A DNA stretch of 64,000 bases from NCBI GenBank assembly GCA_965248135.1, contig CBDFIN010000012.1, positions 992,001 to 1,056,000 of the forward strand, read 5' to 3'. Source of the DNA: SZUA-100 sp965248135 (GTDB lineage Bacteria > Pseudomonadota > Alphaproteobacteria > Rhizobiales > Rhizobiaceae). The notes under the pieces were generated by a model. The model saw nothing but the letters and a program-made list of their open reading frames with translations, was not told the origin of the DNA and searched no databases. The position numbers and the translations under genes are program-made. Below are positions 43,791-54,513 of this stretch, one piece after another (the stretch's first letter is position 1; each line of letters starts with the position of its first letter).

Positions 43791-44726
43791 TCAAAGGGTA
43801 AACTGGTCACCCAAATAAAGTCGGCGAACATCGGTGTTGTTGACAATATCCTGTGGCCCGCCGTGGGTTAAAACCTTGCCATCGGCCAGAATGTATGCGC
43901 GGTCGATCAAGCCCAACGTTTCGCGCACATTATGATCGGTGATCAAGACGCCAATGCCACGTCGGGTCAGATGACGAACCAGTTCCTGGATGTCGCCAAC
44001 AGCAATCGGATCAATACCGGCAAATGGTTCGTCTAACAGCATGAAGGCAGGTTTAGAAGCAAGTGCCCGGGCGATCTCGCATCGCCGCCGCTCACCGCCG
44101 GAAAGTGCGATAGAGGGCGATTTTCGCAGATGGGAAATCTTGAATTCTTCCAGCAGACTGTCAAGCTGGCGCTGGCGTTCTTGACGGCTTGGTTCAACCA
44201 CCTCCAGCACAGCGCGGATGTTGTCTTCAACCGACAACCCGCGAAAGATAGACGCCTCCTGCGGCAGATACCCGATACCAAGCCGTGATCTGCGGTACAT
44301 CGGCATTCGGGTTATGTCGTGGCCATCAAGGACAATCTCGCCGGCATCGGGTGGGACCAGACCGGTAATCATATAAAAGCAGGTGGTTTTGCCGGCACCA
44401 TTCGGCCCCAAAAGGCCAACCGATTCGCCGCGGCGCACCCCCAGACTGACACCGTCGACAACTGCCCTGCGCTTATAGGTCTTGGTCAGGCTTTTAACCA
44501 GCAAAACACCCTGGCGCGATTGCGGTTCATGCAAAGCCGTTGTCTGCTCGTGCTGCTCGACTATCAATTGTGAGGCGGGTGGTGGGTTAGATATAGGACT
44601 GGCGTCACCCCAATCAGGACCGCGCGATATCTTGATTCGTTTAGCATAGATTTTTTTCAAAAAATTCAAGATGGCGGCCCGGTTTGTTGCTTTTAAAAAA
44701 ATAGAGCCTTTATCCGAAAAATACAA
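43791..44726 (-). CDS. lptB: LPS export ABC transporter ATP-binding protein
   Basis: LptB drives lipopolysaccharide extraction from the inner membrane with LptFG. The ABC domain begins at about residue 76: Walker A GPNGAGKTT, MYRRSRLGIGYLPQEASIFRGLS (the LptB block, given in parts), signature LSGGERRRCEIARAL, Walker B FMLLDEPFAGIDPIA and H-loop LITDHNV. The open frame reaches back to a TTG at 44726 (311 residues), with no ribosome site there and no internal Met before the ATPase, so the start is uncertain. Rhizobial LptB proteins do carry an N-terminal extension. The extension here is long and basic. Confidence 0.9.
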   Translation of the reverse strand: MYFSDKGSIFLKATNRAAILNFLKKIYAKRIKISRGPDWGDASPISNPPPASQLIVEQHEQTTALHEPQSRQGVLLVKSLTKTYKRRAVVDGVSLGVRRGESVGLLGPNGAGKTTCFYMITGLVPPDAGEIVLDGHDITRMPMYRRSRLGIGYLPQEASIFRGLSVEDNIRAVLEVVEPSRQERQRQLDSLLEEFKISHLRKSPSIALSGGERRRCEIARALASKPAFMLLDEPFAGIDPIAVGDIQELVRHLTRRGIGVLITDHNVRETLGLIDRAYILADGKVLTHGGPQDIVNNTDVRRLYLGDQFTL

Positions 44727-44791
44727 TCAGTTCGCGATGCCTGGAAGGAAAGATAGCCCGGAAACCGAATGTAGCATTCGGCCAATTCCAT

Positions 44792-45436
44792 TCAATTGGT
44801 TTTTGCCTTGCCGGGTTCAAACAGCATTTTGACCCGTCCTGGCTTGCCGGCAATTCTTCCCTCGCATTTACTGTCCATTTTGGCAATTCCGGTTTTTAAA
44901 TTGGCGCGAAAGCGACATCCGGTCATGACATTTTTGCCTTGCGATAGAACCACATTGCCGTTTAACTCGACATCCTCGGTTCTCATGTTGAAGGAGCCGC
45001 TGTCACTTGTCGCCTCGTTATCCTCGGATTTCACGTAGACTGTGCCATCGACTTCAAGCCGCTTGATCGAATTGGACTGCACACTTTTTTTCTCTTTCTT
45101 GTCGCCCTTTTCATAAAAAACCTTCAGCTGATCGGCCTTGAGCAACGACTTGCCCTGAACGACTTTAACGTTGCCGGAGAATATGGCCATGGCCTTTTTG
45201 TCTTTCACCTCCAACCGGTCTGCCTCGATCTGAATTGGCGTCTTTCCACCTGATTTAAAACCGGTAAATGCGCCGGTGCTTTGGGCCATTGCTATGGATT
45301 GCCATTGAAGGTTAAAAATGATGAGCGTCAACAGAAACACCGAAATGGCCAGGCAATTCCCGGTCAGGCCTTTCACCGCACGGTCAAAGGTCCTTGTGAA
45401 CGGCGGCAGTCTGCCGGCACCAGAGCGATTGGTCAT
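44792..45436 (-). CDS. lptA: LPS transport periplasmic protein LptA
   Basis: LptA bridges the periplasm as a beta-jellyroll filament that carries LPS from LptC to LptD. The 214-residue product (ATG 45436; the frame extends to 45490) has a signal/anchor helix at about 25-48 with AISVFLLTLIIFNL, likely cleaved after MAQ, and then the OstA-like domain: PIQIEADRLEVKDKKAMAIFSGNVKVVQGKSLLKADQL (in pieces). The end is Lys/Asn-rich. It lies between lptC and lptB. Confidence 0.92.
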   Translation of the reverse strand: MTNRSGAGRLPPFTRTFDRAVKGLTGNCLAISVFLLTLIIFNLQWQSIAMAQSTGAFTGFKSGGKTPIQIEADRLEVKDKKAMAIFSGNVKVVQGKSLLKADQLKVFYEKGDKKEKKSVQSNSIKRLEVDGTVYVKSEDNEATSDSGSFNMRTEDVELNGNVVLSQGKNVMTGCRFRANLKTGIAKMDSKCEGRIAGKPGRVKMLFEPGKAKTN

Positions 45437-45489
45437 CTTTAGTTCTTTTTTGCTATGGCAATATATGGCCGCTAGTTCAGCGGCATACA

Positions 45490-46146
45490 CTACTCTGTCT
45501 CGTCTGAGGGCTGTAGTATCATGCGAACCCGCTGGTTGAAAATGATCGTGTCACCATTGTCAATGATCTCAATTTGGTTGGCGGTCAGATAGGATGTCGG
45601 TGTTGTTACCTTGACTTTCTGATCGCTTGTCAAACTGCCGCTTTTCAAATCGATCTCGGCGGACTCAAGCTCAATATGCGTGCCATCCTTTTTATCGACG
45701 GTGATGCTGTTTTCAAGGCTAAGCCACTCCTTGGTGGAATTATAAATGCCGTTTTGAGCAATTATATCAGCATATTCTCCGTTTTCCACAGGCAGAATCG
45801 CATCAATACTTTCCAGCGCAACCAACCCGGGCTTGCTGATATCCTGAATGGCCCTTGCCGCATTGAGGTCAAAAGGCAGACTCTCCTTGTTGAATCCTTT
45901 CATGCGAGGTTTCTCCATGACCAGTTTGCCATCACTGATACCGGTACGGGCAACACTGATGTTTTCCACATCTACCCTGCGCATCAAAGAAATAGCCGCG
46001 AAAATAATAACGAGAACAAGCGCCAGCGCCGGCAGCACTCTCTTCAGTAACCGGACCATACTGGAATGGTGCCTGGCATGGCGGAACTGGCCTTCATGAC
46101 GCTGATTTGCCGGACTTGGAGAAGTTGATGGATAAGATACTTGCAC
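45490..46146 (-). CDS. lptC: LPS export inner-membrane protein LptC
   Basis: LptC receives LPS from the LptBFG ATPase and hands it to LptA. The 218-residue product has a cytoplasmic N-terminus, one membrane helix (about residues 35-55, RLLKRVLPALALVLVIIFAA) and a periplasmic jellyroll with SYLTANQIEIIDNG. The start is GTG at 46146, with no clear ribosome site upstream. It begins the lptC-lptA-lptB run; rnd ends 183 bases upstream. Sequence conservation of LptC is low, so the call leans partly on position. Confidence 0.88.
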   Translation of the reverse strand: MQVSYPSTSPSPANQRHEGQFRHARHHSSMVRLLKRVLPALALVLVIIFAAISLMRRVDVENISVARTGISDGKLVMEKPRMKGFNKESLPFDLNAARAIQDISKPGLVALESIDAILPVENGEYADIIAQNGIYNSTKEWLSLENSITVDKKDGTHIELESAEIDLKSGSLTSDQKVKVTTPTSYLTANQIEIIDNGDTIIFNQRVRMILQPSDETE

Positions 46147-46329
46147 GGGTTAACAATCAACTTTCTCGCGTGTGAAAAATTTGCTGCTCGAATTGGTCTC
46201 AACATTGCCCAGACTCATAAATGTATCCAGACATATTAGCATATACTTCAGGCTGTTGCAGTACAGATTTGTGGTGAAATTGCGACGGCGGCCAGCCTCC
46301 ATTGTTGTCACAATACCAATCTCGCGGTC

Positions 46330-46944
46330 TCAAGAGTGGGCAAAAATGTCGGTCTGTGGCCAGCCCGCCAGATCAAGTTTGGCCCTGTTCGGCAAAAAAT
46401 CAAAACATGCCCGAGCCATTGCGGTTCTTTCCTCGCGTTCCAGCCTGAGGTTCAATTGTTCCTGCAGCCTGTGCAGATAAAGCACGTCTGAGGCCGCGTA
46501 AGTAAGTTGGGCCCGGGAGAGCTTTTTGGCTGCCCAGTCGGAGCTCTGCTGCTGTTTCGACAGATCGATGTCAAGCAGTTCCTTGACCAGGTCCTTCAAC
46601 CCGTGCCGGTCGGTATAGGTTCGCGTCAGCTTCGAAGCAATCTTGGTGCAATAGACCGGTTTGGCCATCACCCCAAAAGCATGAAAGAGAACGGCAATGT
46701 CAAAACGCCCGAAGTGAAATAGTTTTTCCCGGCCCTCATCAGCCAACAGAGTCTCCAGATTGGGTGCGCTGTTTTGTCCCTTTTCAATCTGTACCACATC
46801 GGCCGAGCCATCGCCGGGCGAAAGCTGTACCACGCATAGCCGGTCTCGGTGGGGATTGAGGCCCAGCGTTTCGGTATCAATGGCAACGGAGTTGCGATAG
46901 TTCAATAGATCGGGCAGATCGCCCTGATGAAGCCGGATTGTCAC
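46330..46944 (-). CDS. rnd: short ribonuclease D-like 3'-5' exonuclease
   Basis: At 204 residues this is only the DEDDy exonuclease domain, without the HRDC domains of full-length RNase D. The metal residues are visible: AIDTETLG (Asp23, Glu25), FHFGRFDIAVL with Asp, and the Tyr/Asp of TYAASDVLYLH. KLSRAQLTYAASDVLYLHRLQ and SDWAAKKLS are characteristic of this short alphaproteobacterial form. It probably trims RNA 3' ends. It lies upstream of lptC in the same direction, as in other rhizobia. Confidence 0.9.
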   Translation of the reverse strand: MTIRLHQGDLPDLLNYRNSVAIDTETLGLNPHRDRLCVVQLSPGDGSADVVQIEKGQNSAPNLETLLADEGREKLFHFGRFDIAVLFHAFGVMAKPVYCTKIASKLTRTYTDRHGLKDLVKELLDIDLSKQQQSSDWAAKKLSRAQLTYAASDVLYLHRLQEQLNLRLEREERTAMARACFDFLPNRAKLDLAGWPQTDIFAHS

Positions 46945-47091
46945 ACGCTATCCTTTGCAGCACAGATGATTGATTCTGAATGCTTATTTGTGCGGCAATT
47001 ATGGCTAATATTGTGTTAACCTTACGGGGGCCAGAAAGCACCACCCCCGCGATTTGAGCACTCTGTAGCTGGACACCTTCAAATTGCGCGC

Positions 47092-48228
47092 CTAGTCGGC
47101 AAGGCTGTCGAAAAATAATTTCATACGGGTAAAGAAACCGGTTGATTCCGGATTGTTTTCCTCCGATGTGGCTTTTTCGAACTCCCTCAATATTTCCCGC
47201 TGGCGATTGGTAAGCTTTTGTGGCGTTTCGACCGATACCTGGATGTACATATCGCCGGACTGGTTCGAGCGCAGTACCGGCATGCCCTTGGAATGCAATC
47301 GGAACTGCTTGCCGTTCTGTGTTCCTTCCGGCACTTTTACCCGTGTCTTGCCACCATTGACGGTGCCAACCTCGAATTGCCCGCCGAGCGCTGCCGTGGT
47401 CATGGAAATTGGCACCCGGCAAAAAATATCGGCACCATCGCGTTGAAAAAACTCATGTGGTTTGACCGACAGGAATATGTATAGATCACCCGTTGGCCCA
47501 CCGCGCATTCCGGCTTCGCCCTCACCCGCCAACCGGATGCGAGTACCATCTTCAATGCCGGCCGGAATGTTGACCGACAGTTCACGGGTCTGGGTCGTGC
47601 GACCGGAGCCCGAACAGTTGCCACAGGGATCGGCAATCACCTCTCCGCGACCTTGACATTTGGGGCACGTGCGCTCGACCGAAAAGAACCCCTGAGTGGC
47701 CCGCACCCTGCCGTTGCCACCACAGCTGCTGCAAGTTACCGGCGACGAACCAGGTACGGCTCCAGAACCGGAACATTCTTCACAGGAGACCGATGTCGGC
47801 ATTTCTATTTCGGCGACCTTGCCGGCATAAGCCTCCTCAAGAGTAATCTCCATATTAAAGCGAAGGTCGGCGCCGCGTTCACGGCCACCCGAGCTGCGAC
47901 CGCCACGGCCACCCATCATTTCGCCGAAAATATCTTCAAAAATATCGCCCATGGAACCGCCGCCGAAGCCGCCGAAACCACCTGCCGCGCCGTTGCCGCC
48001 ATTTTCGAAAGCTGCGTGGCCAAAGCGGTCATAAGCGGCGCGTTTTTGCGGGTCTTTCAGCGCCTCATAGGCCTCGTTGAGTTCTTTGAATCGGGCTTCG
48101 GCTGCATTGTCGCCAGGATGGCGGTCTGGGTGACAGCCCATCGCCTTTTTGCGAAACGCGCTCTTTAGAGCGCTTTGGTCCGCATCCCGCGCCACCCCCA
48201 GCGTATCATAGTAATCAGCTTTATTCAT
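47092..48228 (-). CDS. dnaJ: chaperone protein DnaJ
   Basis: DnaJ stimulates the DnaK ATPase and delivers unfolded proteins. The 378-residue type I protein has the J domain with the HPD tripeptide (CHPDRHPGD), a Gly/Phe-rich stretch (residues 75-115), four zinc-binding repeats (CEECSGSG, CSSCGGNG, CPKCQGRG, CGNCSGSG) and the substrate-binding C-terminal domain with VSVETPQKLTNRQREIL. It follows dnaK by 150 bases, with a hairpin in between. Confidence 0.97.
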   Translation of the reverse strand: MNKADYYDTLGVARDADQSALKSAFRKKAMGCHPDRHPGDNAAEARFKELNEAYEALKDPQKRAAYDRFGHAAFENGGNGAAGGFGGFGGGSMGDIFEDIFGEMMGGRGGRSSGGRERGADLRFNMEITLEEAYAGKVAEIEMPTSVSCEECSGSGAVPGSSPVTCSSCGGNGRVRATQGFFSVERTCPKCQGRGEVIADPCGNCSGSGRTTQTRELSVNIPAGIEDGTRIRLAGEGEAGMRGGPTGDLYIFLSVKPHEFFQRDGADIFCRVPISMTTAALGGQFEVGTVNGGKTRVKVPEGTQNGKQFRLHSKGMPVLRSNQSGDMYIQVSVETPQKLTNRQREILREFEKATSEENNPESTGFFTRMKLFFDSLAD

Positions 48229-48318
48229 CGACTGATCAAACTCCCTGGCTTTTCAAGCGCGTGCAGACCATTCAACGTAATAAATTTCTACACGTGCCGC
48301 CGGTCTTTTGTTGTGCGA

Positions 48319-48347
48319 ACCCCGCCCGTGATTTCACAGGCGGGGGT
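48319..48347. repeat. GC-rich palindrome between dnaK and dnaJ
   Basis: CCCCGCC (48320-48326) pairs perfectly with GGCGGGG (48339-48345), and the 12 bases between them hold a second nested pair GTGA/TCAC. On the minus strand, the direction of dnaK to dnaJ, it forms a stable stem without a following U-run. It lies 32 bases after the dnaK stop. It could slow or stop part of the transcription to lower dnaJ relative to dnaK, or protect the dnaK 3' end. Confidence 0.65.
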
Positions 48348-48378
48348 GCAAGTCTCAAACTATCAAGAAAATAGCCTG

Positions 48379-50301
<1,923 letters not shown>

Positions 50302-50496
50302 TTCTATATCTCCAATCAGGCAGGCCGGCCGGACCCTTCCGGTAAACGGAATGCGGCATCCCGGGCGTCAGTATTTATGCGTTTTGAATTCACACGACAC
50401 CGGCGCCCCCGCTGGCCCCCACATGCAAGGTTACTCTTCCAGGTTTCACTTAGGACACGACAAACGACTGAATCACCGTCTGTGTGCGTTGTCAGC

Positions 50497-50526
50497 TATA
50501 TAAGAAAGGGGTTTGTCTGGCGCAAG
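50497..50526 (-). promoter_or_regulatory. heat-shock-type promoter upstream of dnaK
   Basis: On the minus strand CTTG (50526-50523) and CTTATATA (50504-50497) are separated by 18 bases, close to RpoH (sigma-32) promoters of alphaproteobacteria, whose -35 is CTTG and whose -10 is C/T-rich. The site lies about 195 bases before the dnaK ATG and next to the alkB start, which is read in the other direction. This fits the known control of dnaK by RpoH but is a match by eye. Confidence 0.5.
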
Positions 50527-50545
50527 GCTTTGAATTGGGATAAAA

Positions 50546-51211
50546 ATGGTAACTATTCCAACCGCCGGACAGGGGCTGAGGATATTGGGCATGATATTGG
50601 ATGGCGTACGCCTTATTCCCGGATTTTTGTCACCGGACGAACAACAAGTGTTGCTTGAAGAGATTAGAAATGTGGTGCGCGCAGCACCGCTTTATGTGCC
50701 TAGAATGCCAAAAACCGGAAAATCGATGTCAGTGCGGATGACCAATTGCGGTCCATTGGGATGGGTCAGCGACCAGAAGAACGGCTATCGGTATCAAGAA
50801 AATCATCCAGTTACCGGAAAACCATGGCCACCGATGCCGGCGCTGTCAGCTGATATATGGCAAAGCGCGGCCAGATATCATTTTCCCCCCGAGGCTTGTC
50901 TGATCAATTTCTATGATGAACAGGCCAGGATGGGGCTGCATCAGGATCGCGATGAAAAGGATTTCGATGCACCGGTGGTTTCGATCTCGCTCGGCGATGA
51001 TGCCCTATTTCGCATTGGTGGCGAAAAACGAGGCGGTTCAACCAATTCATTCCGCCTCGCGAGCGGTGATGTGCTGGTGCTTGGGGGGCCGGCACGGCTT
51101 GCTTTTCACGGTATCGACCGAATTTATCCGGGCACATCGATGTTGTTGAAAAACGGTGGACGGATCAATCTGACATTGAGACGGGTAACCAAACCCGAAA
51201 CCAATTGCTGA
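50546..51211 (+). CDS. alkB: alkylated DNA repair dioxygenase AlkB
   Basis: AlkB removes methyl groups from 1-methyladenine and 3-methylcytosine with Fe(II), 2-oxoglutarate and O2. The 221-residue product has the expected iron ligands: His132 and Asp134 in LHQDRDEKDFDAPV and a distal His188 in LAFHGIDR. The 2-oxoglutarate-binding Arg is in GGRINLTLRR (about residue 207), and NFYDEQARMGLH is a family marker. It is divergent from dnaK, and its start is about 20 bases from the presumed dnaK -35 element. It converges with arfB. Confidence 0.94.
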   Translation: MVTIPTAGQGLRILGMILDGVRLIPGFLSPDEQQVLLEEIRNVVRAAPLYVPRMPKTGKSMSVRMTNCGPLGWVSDQKNGYRYQENHPVTGKPWPPMPALSADIWQSAARYHFPPEACLINFYDEQARMGLHQDRDEKDFDAPVVSISLGDDALFRIGGEKRGGSTNSFRLASGDVLVLGGPARLAFHGIDRIYPGTSMLLKNGGRINLTLRRVTKPETNC

Positions 51212-51240
51212 TCGCAAATTTTGGTTTGAAGCGATGAATT

Positions 51241-51678
51241 TTAGTCATCGCCTTTGATCGCCCCGCGCGATTTTTTGATCACACCACGTCTTGTCTTGGC
51301 ATCCATCCGCCGCCTTTTGGCGGCAAGGGTTGGTCTGGTTGGTCGACGGACGGGTGGCGGTGGCTTGGCTGCCTCGGCAATCATTTCCACCAACCGGGCG
51401 CGGGCATCGGCGCGGTTGCGCTCCTGGGTGCGATAGCGATTGGCGGTCAACACGATCTCACCAGACCTGGTGAGCCGGCTGCCGGCAATTTTTTTGAGCC
51501 GTGCCTTCACCGGCCCGGGCAGCGAGGGTGAATTTTTCACATCAAAACGCAGTTGCACCGTGGTCGCCAACTTGTTGACATTTTGCCCGCCCGGTCCACC
51601 GGAATGAACAAATTTCTCCACAAGCTCATGCTCGAAGATGGCAAGATTTGCGTTAACGGGGATGCGGATTTCGGTCAT
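51241..51678 (-). CDS. arfB: alternative ribosome-rescue factor ArfB (YaeJ/ICT1-like)
   Basis: ArfB hydrolyses peptidyl-tRNA on stalled ribosomes. The 145-residue product has the RF-like domain with the catalytic GGQ in VHSGGPGGQNVNKLAT (Gly30-Gly31-Gln32 or so) and a Lys/Arg-rich C-terminal tail, KRRRMDAKTRRGVIKKS, that would enter the mRNA channel. The length and tail separate it from true release factors. It converges with alkB. Confidence 0.93.
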   Translation of the reverse strand: MTEIRIPVNANLAIFEHELVEKFVHSGGPGGQNVNKLATTVQLRFDVKNSPSLPGPVKARLKKIAGSRLTRSGEIVLTANRYRTQERNRADARARLVEMIAEAAKPPPPVRRPTRPTLAAKRRRMDAKTRRGVIKKSRGAIKGDD

Positions 51679-51823
51679 GGGGCTTCATACAGCGCCGCTT
51701 TGGCAAACGCCACTGTTTCAGCAGCACAATACCGGCGAAGCGGATAAGCGCTGAATAGTGATTGACAGCGACACCGGTGCTACTGTCAAATCACCCTTTG
51801 ACCATCTTGAAGAAAGCAAGGTA

Positions 51824-53626
51824 ATGCCGAAATCAAAAGAGCATCTGCGCTCGCGAAAATGGTTCGCCAATGCGCAAGACCATGACATGACAGCGCTTTA
51901 TATCGAGCGCTATATGAATTGGGGCATTACGCGCGAAGAGTTGCAGTCCGGCAAGCCGATTATCGGCATCGCCCAAACAGGTTCCGATCTTTCGCCTTGC
52001 AACCGCCATCACCTGATACTGGCGGAGAGAGTGCGCGAGGGCATTCGTGAGGCAGGTGGCATAGCTTTGGAGTTTCCGGTTCACCCGATCCAGGAGACCG
52101 GCAAGCGGCCAACCGCCAATCTCGACCGCAACCTTGCCTATCTTGGTCTGGTGGAAACCCTGTTTGGCTATCCGATCGACGCTGTGGTGCTGACTATCGG
52201 CTGCGACAAGACCACGCCCGCTTGCCTTATGGCTGCGGCGACCGCCAATATCCCGGCGATTGCGCTTTCTGTCGGACCGATGCTCAATGGCTGGTACAAG
52301 GGCCAGCGCACCGGCTCGGGCACGATCAAATGGCACGCCAAAAAAGAACTGTCGGCGGGCAATATGTCCTATGAGGAATATACCGATATTGTCGCATCGT
52401 CGGCACCCTCGCCGGGCTATTGCAACACCATGGGCACGGCAACGACAATGAATTCGTTGACCGAAGCACTGGGCATGTCGCTGGCGGGCAGTGCCGCCAT
52501 TCCCGCTGTGCACAAGGAGCGGGCGCAGGTGGCTTACAAAACCGGCAAACGCATCGTCGAGATGGTGTTTGAGGACGTCAAACCCTCAGATATTATGACC
52601 CGTGCCGCGTTTGAAAACGCCATTGCCGCCAATTCGGCCATCGGCGGCTCGACCAATGCGCCAATTCACCTGAAGGCGATTGCCAATCATCTGGGCGTAG
52701 AACTGGCAAACAGCGACTGGGAAGAGATCGGCTACGACATTCCCTTGTTGCTCAATCTTCAACCGGCGGGAAGTTTCTTGGGCGAAGATTATCACCATGC
52801 CGGCGGGCTTCCATCGGTGCTCTACGAATTGCTTGAGGCCGGGCGCCTGCCCCATCCTGACGCCATGACGGTGAACGGAAAAACCATTGGTCAAAACTGT
52901 TCCGGCAAAGAAACTCTCGACCGACAGGTCATACACTGCTTTGACCGGCCGATGCTTGAGAAAGCGGGGTTTTTAAACCTATCAGGCAATCTGTTCGACA
53001 CCGCGATCATGAAAACCAGTGTGATTTCAAAAGATTTCCGCGCCCGTTATCTCAGCCGCAAGGGTGACGAAAACGCATTTGAATGCAGAGCCATCGTTTT
53101 CGATGGGCGTGAGGATTATCATGCCCGGATAAACGATCCCTCGCTGCAAATCGATGAAAATTGTGTGTTGATCATTCGCGGTGCCGGACCTGTTGGCTAT
53201 CCGGGCGGGGCGGAGGTGGTCAACATGCAGCCGCCGGATAGGTTGATCAAACGCGGTATCACCGATCTGCCCTGCATTGGCGATGGCCGCCAGTCCGGCA
53301 CATCGGGGTCACCTTCGATCCTCAACGCGGCACCGGAAGCGGCCATCGGCGGCGGCCTGGCGCTGGTTGAAACCGGCGATATGGTGCGGGTCGACCTTAA
53401 CCGGCGGTCGGCCAACATTCTTGTTTCCGATGAGGAATTGGCGAGCCGCCGTCAGGCGATCAGCGAAAAAATTGCCGATGGCGGGCTTGACTATGTGCCG
53501 GATCATCAAACCCCCTGGCAGGAAATTCAACGTAATATTGTCGATCAGTTCGATGAAGGCATGGTTTTAAAACCGGCCACCAAATACCGCAATGTGACCA
53601 CCGTCATTCCCCGCGATAACCATTGA
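51824..53626 (+). CDS. xylD: IlvD/EDD-family sugar-acid dehydratase, xylonate dehydratase-like
   Basis: The 600-residue product (ATG 51824, AAGG upstream; the frame reaches 51758) is very like Caulobacter XylD by eye: RKWFANAQDHDMTALYIERYMNWGIT near the start and the block SGKPIIGIAQTGSDLSPCNR, given here in parts. The [2Fe-2S] cysteines are Cys59, Cys127 (GCDKTTPA) and Cys200 (GYCNTMGTA). It should dehydrate D-xylonate, or a similar pentonate such as L-arabonate, to the 2-keto-3-deoxy acid. A lactonase follows 8 bases later. The class differs from the edd enzyme at 13276. Confidence 0.88.
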   Translation: MPKSKEHLRSRKWFANAQDHDMTALYIERYMNWGITREELQSGKPIIGIAQTGSDLSPCNRHHLILAERVREGIREAGGIALEFPVHPIQETGKRPTANLDRNLAYLGLVETLFGYPIDAVVLTIGCDKTTPACLMAAATANIPAIALSVGPMLNGWYKGQRTGSGTIKWHAKKELSAGNMSYEEYTDIVASSAPSPGYCNTMGTATTMNSLTEALGMSLAGSAAIPAVHKERAQVAYKTGKRIVEMVFEDVKPSDIMTRAAFENAIAANSAIGGSTNAPIHLKAIANHLGVELANSDWEEIGYDIPLLLNLQPAGSFLGEDYHHAGGLPSVLYELLEAGRLPHPDAMTVNGKTIGQNCSGKETLDRQVIHCFDRPMLEKAGFLNLSGNLFDTAIMKTSVISKDFRARYLSRKGDENAFECRAIVFDGREDYHARINDPSLQIDENCVLIIRGAGPVGYPGGAEVVNMQPPDRLIKRGITDLPCIGDGRQSGTSGSPSILNAAPEAAIGGGLALVETGDMVRVDLNRRSANILVSDEELASRRQAISEKIADGGLDYVPDHQTPWQEIQRNIVDQFDEGMVLKPATKYRNVTTVIPRDNH

Positions 53627-53634
53627 GGCGAGAC

Positions 53635-54507
53635 ATGGCGGATTTGGAATTCAAGGTGTTTGGTGAGGTCTGCGAACTGGGCGAGGGGCCGCTTTGGCAC
53701 CCGACGCGAGAACGGTTATTCTGGTTCGACATACCGGCAGGCAGGCTTTTTGCCAGCAACGCGGAAGGAGAACAACAGCGATCCTGGCACCTTGGTGAGG
53801 CCGCTTCTGCGGCCGGATGGATCGACCTTGATACCCTGCTCGTCGCTACCGCATCCGGGTTGCAGAAATTTGATCTTCTGCTCGGTTCCTGGGAAACGCT
53901 GGTGAAACTGGAGGAGGATAACGCCGTCACCCGCTCAAATGATGGCCGCACGGCGCCCGATGGCAGTTTCTGGATCGGCACCACGGGTCGTAATCTCGAA
54001 AAGGACGCCGGTGCCTACTATCGTTATCACCAGGGGAAACTTAAGCAAATTATCCAAGGGGTAACCGTTCCCAATGCAACCTGCTTTTCCCCCGATGGCA
54101 AATGGGCTTATCTATCGGACACCTTGGTCCGGTTGATCTGGCGTTGGCGACTTGATGAATCGGGCGTACCGATGGGTGAAAAAGAAATTTTCATCGATCT
54201 GCGGGCCGAGCAGGCCAACCCGGATGGTGCGGTTGTCGATGCCGAGGGCTTTTTGTGGAATGCCCATTGGGGTGGTTGGAAAATTGTCCGTTATGATCCC
54301 GACGGCAATAAAGAGCGGGAAATAGCAGTGCCGGTTTCTCAGCCGACCTGTCCCGCGTTTGGCGGACATGATCTGAACAGACTATACATCACTTCCGCTC
54401 GCCAAGGGCTGAGTGAGATGGAGCTTGCCAAACAGCCCCACGCCGGTAAGGTGCTGGCGCTTGATATCGATATCGCCGGTCAGGCGGAATTTCCCGTGAA
54501 GGTGTGA
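53635..54507 (+). CDS. SMP-30/gluconolactonase-family sugar lactonase
   Basis: The 290-residue product is a six-bladed beta-propeller lactonase: VCELGEGPLWHPTRERLFWFDI, with metal-binding Glu17, then TRSNDGRTAPDGSFWIGT, ATCFSPDGKWAYLSDT and NPDGAVVDAEGFLWNAHWGGWKI (in pieces). XylC-type members hydrolyse xylono-lactone, which would provide the acid for the dehydratase just upstream. It starts at ATG 53635. No aldehyde dehydrogenase or sugar dehydrogenase of the Weimberg pathway is in the window, so the precise sugar is not fixed. Confidence 0.87.
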   Translation: MADLEFKVFGEVCELGEGPLWHPTRERLFWFDIPAGRLFASNAEGEQQRSWHLGEAASAAGWIDLDTLLVATASGLQKFDLLLGSWETLVKLEEDNAVTRSNDGRTAPDGSFWIGTTGRNLEKDAGAYYRYHQGKLKQIIQGVTVPNATCFSPDGKWAYLSDTLVRLIWRWRLDESGVPMGEKEIFIDLRAEQANPDGAVVDAEGFLWNAHWGGWKIVRYDPDGNKEREIAVPVSQPTCPAFGGHDLNRLYITSARQGLSEMELAKQPHAGKVLALDIDIAGQAEFPVKV

Positions 54508-54513
54508 ACAACC

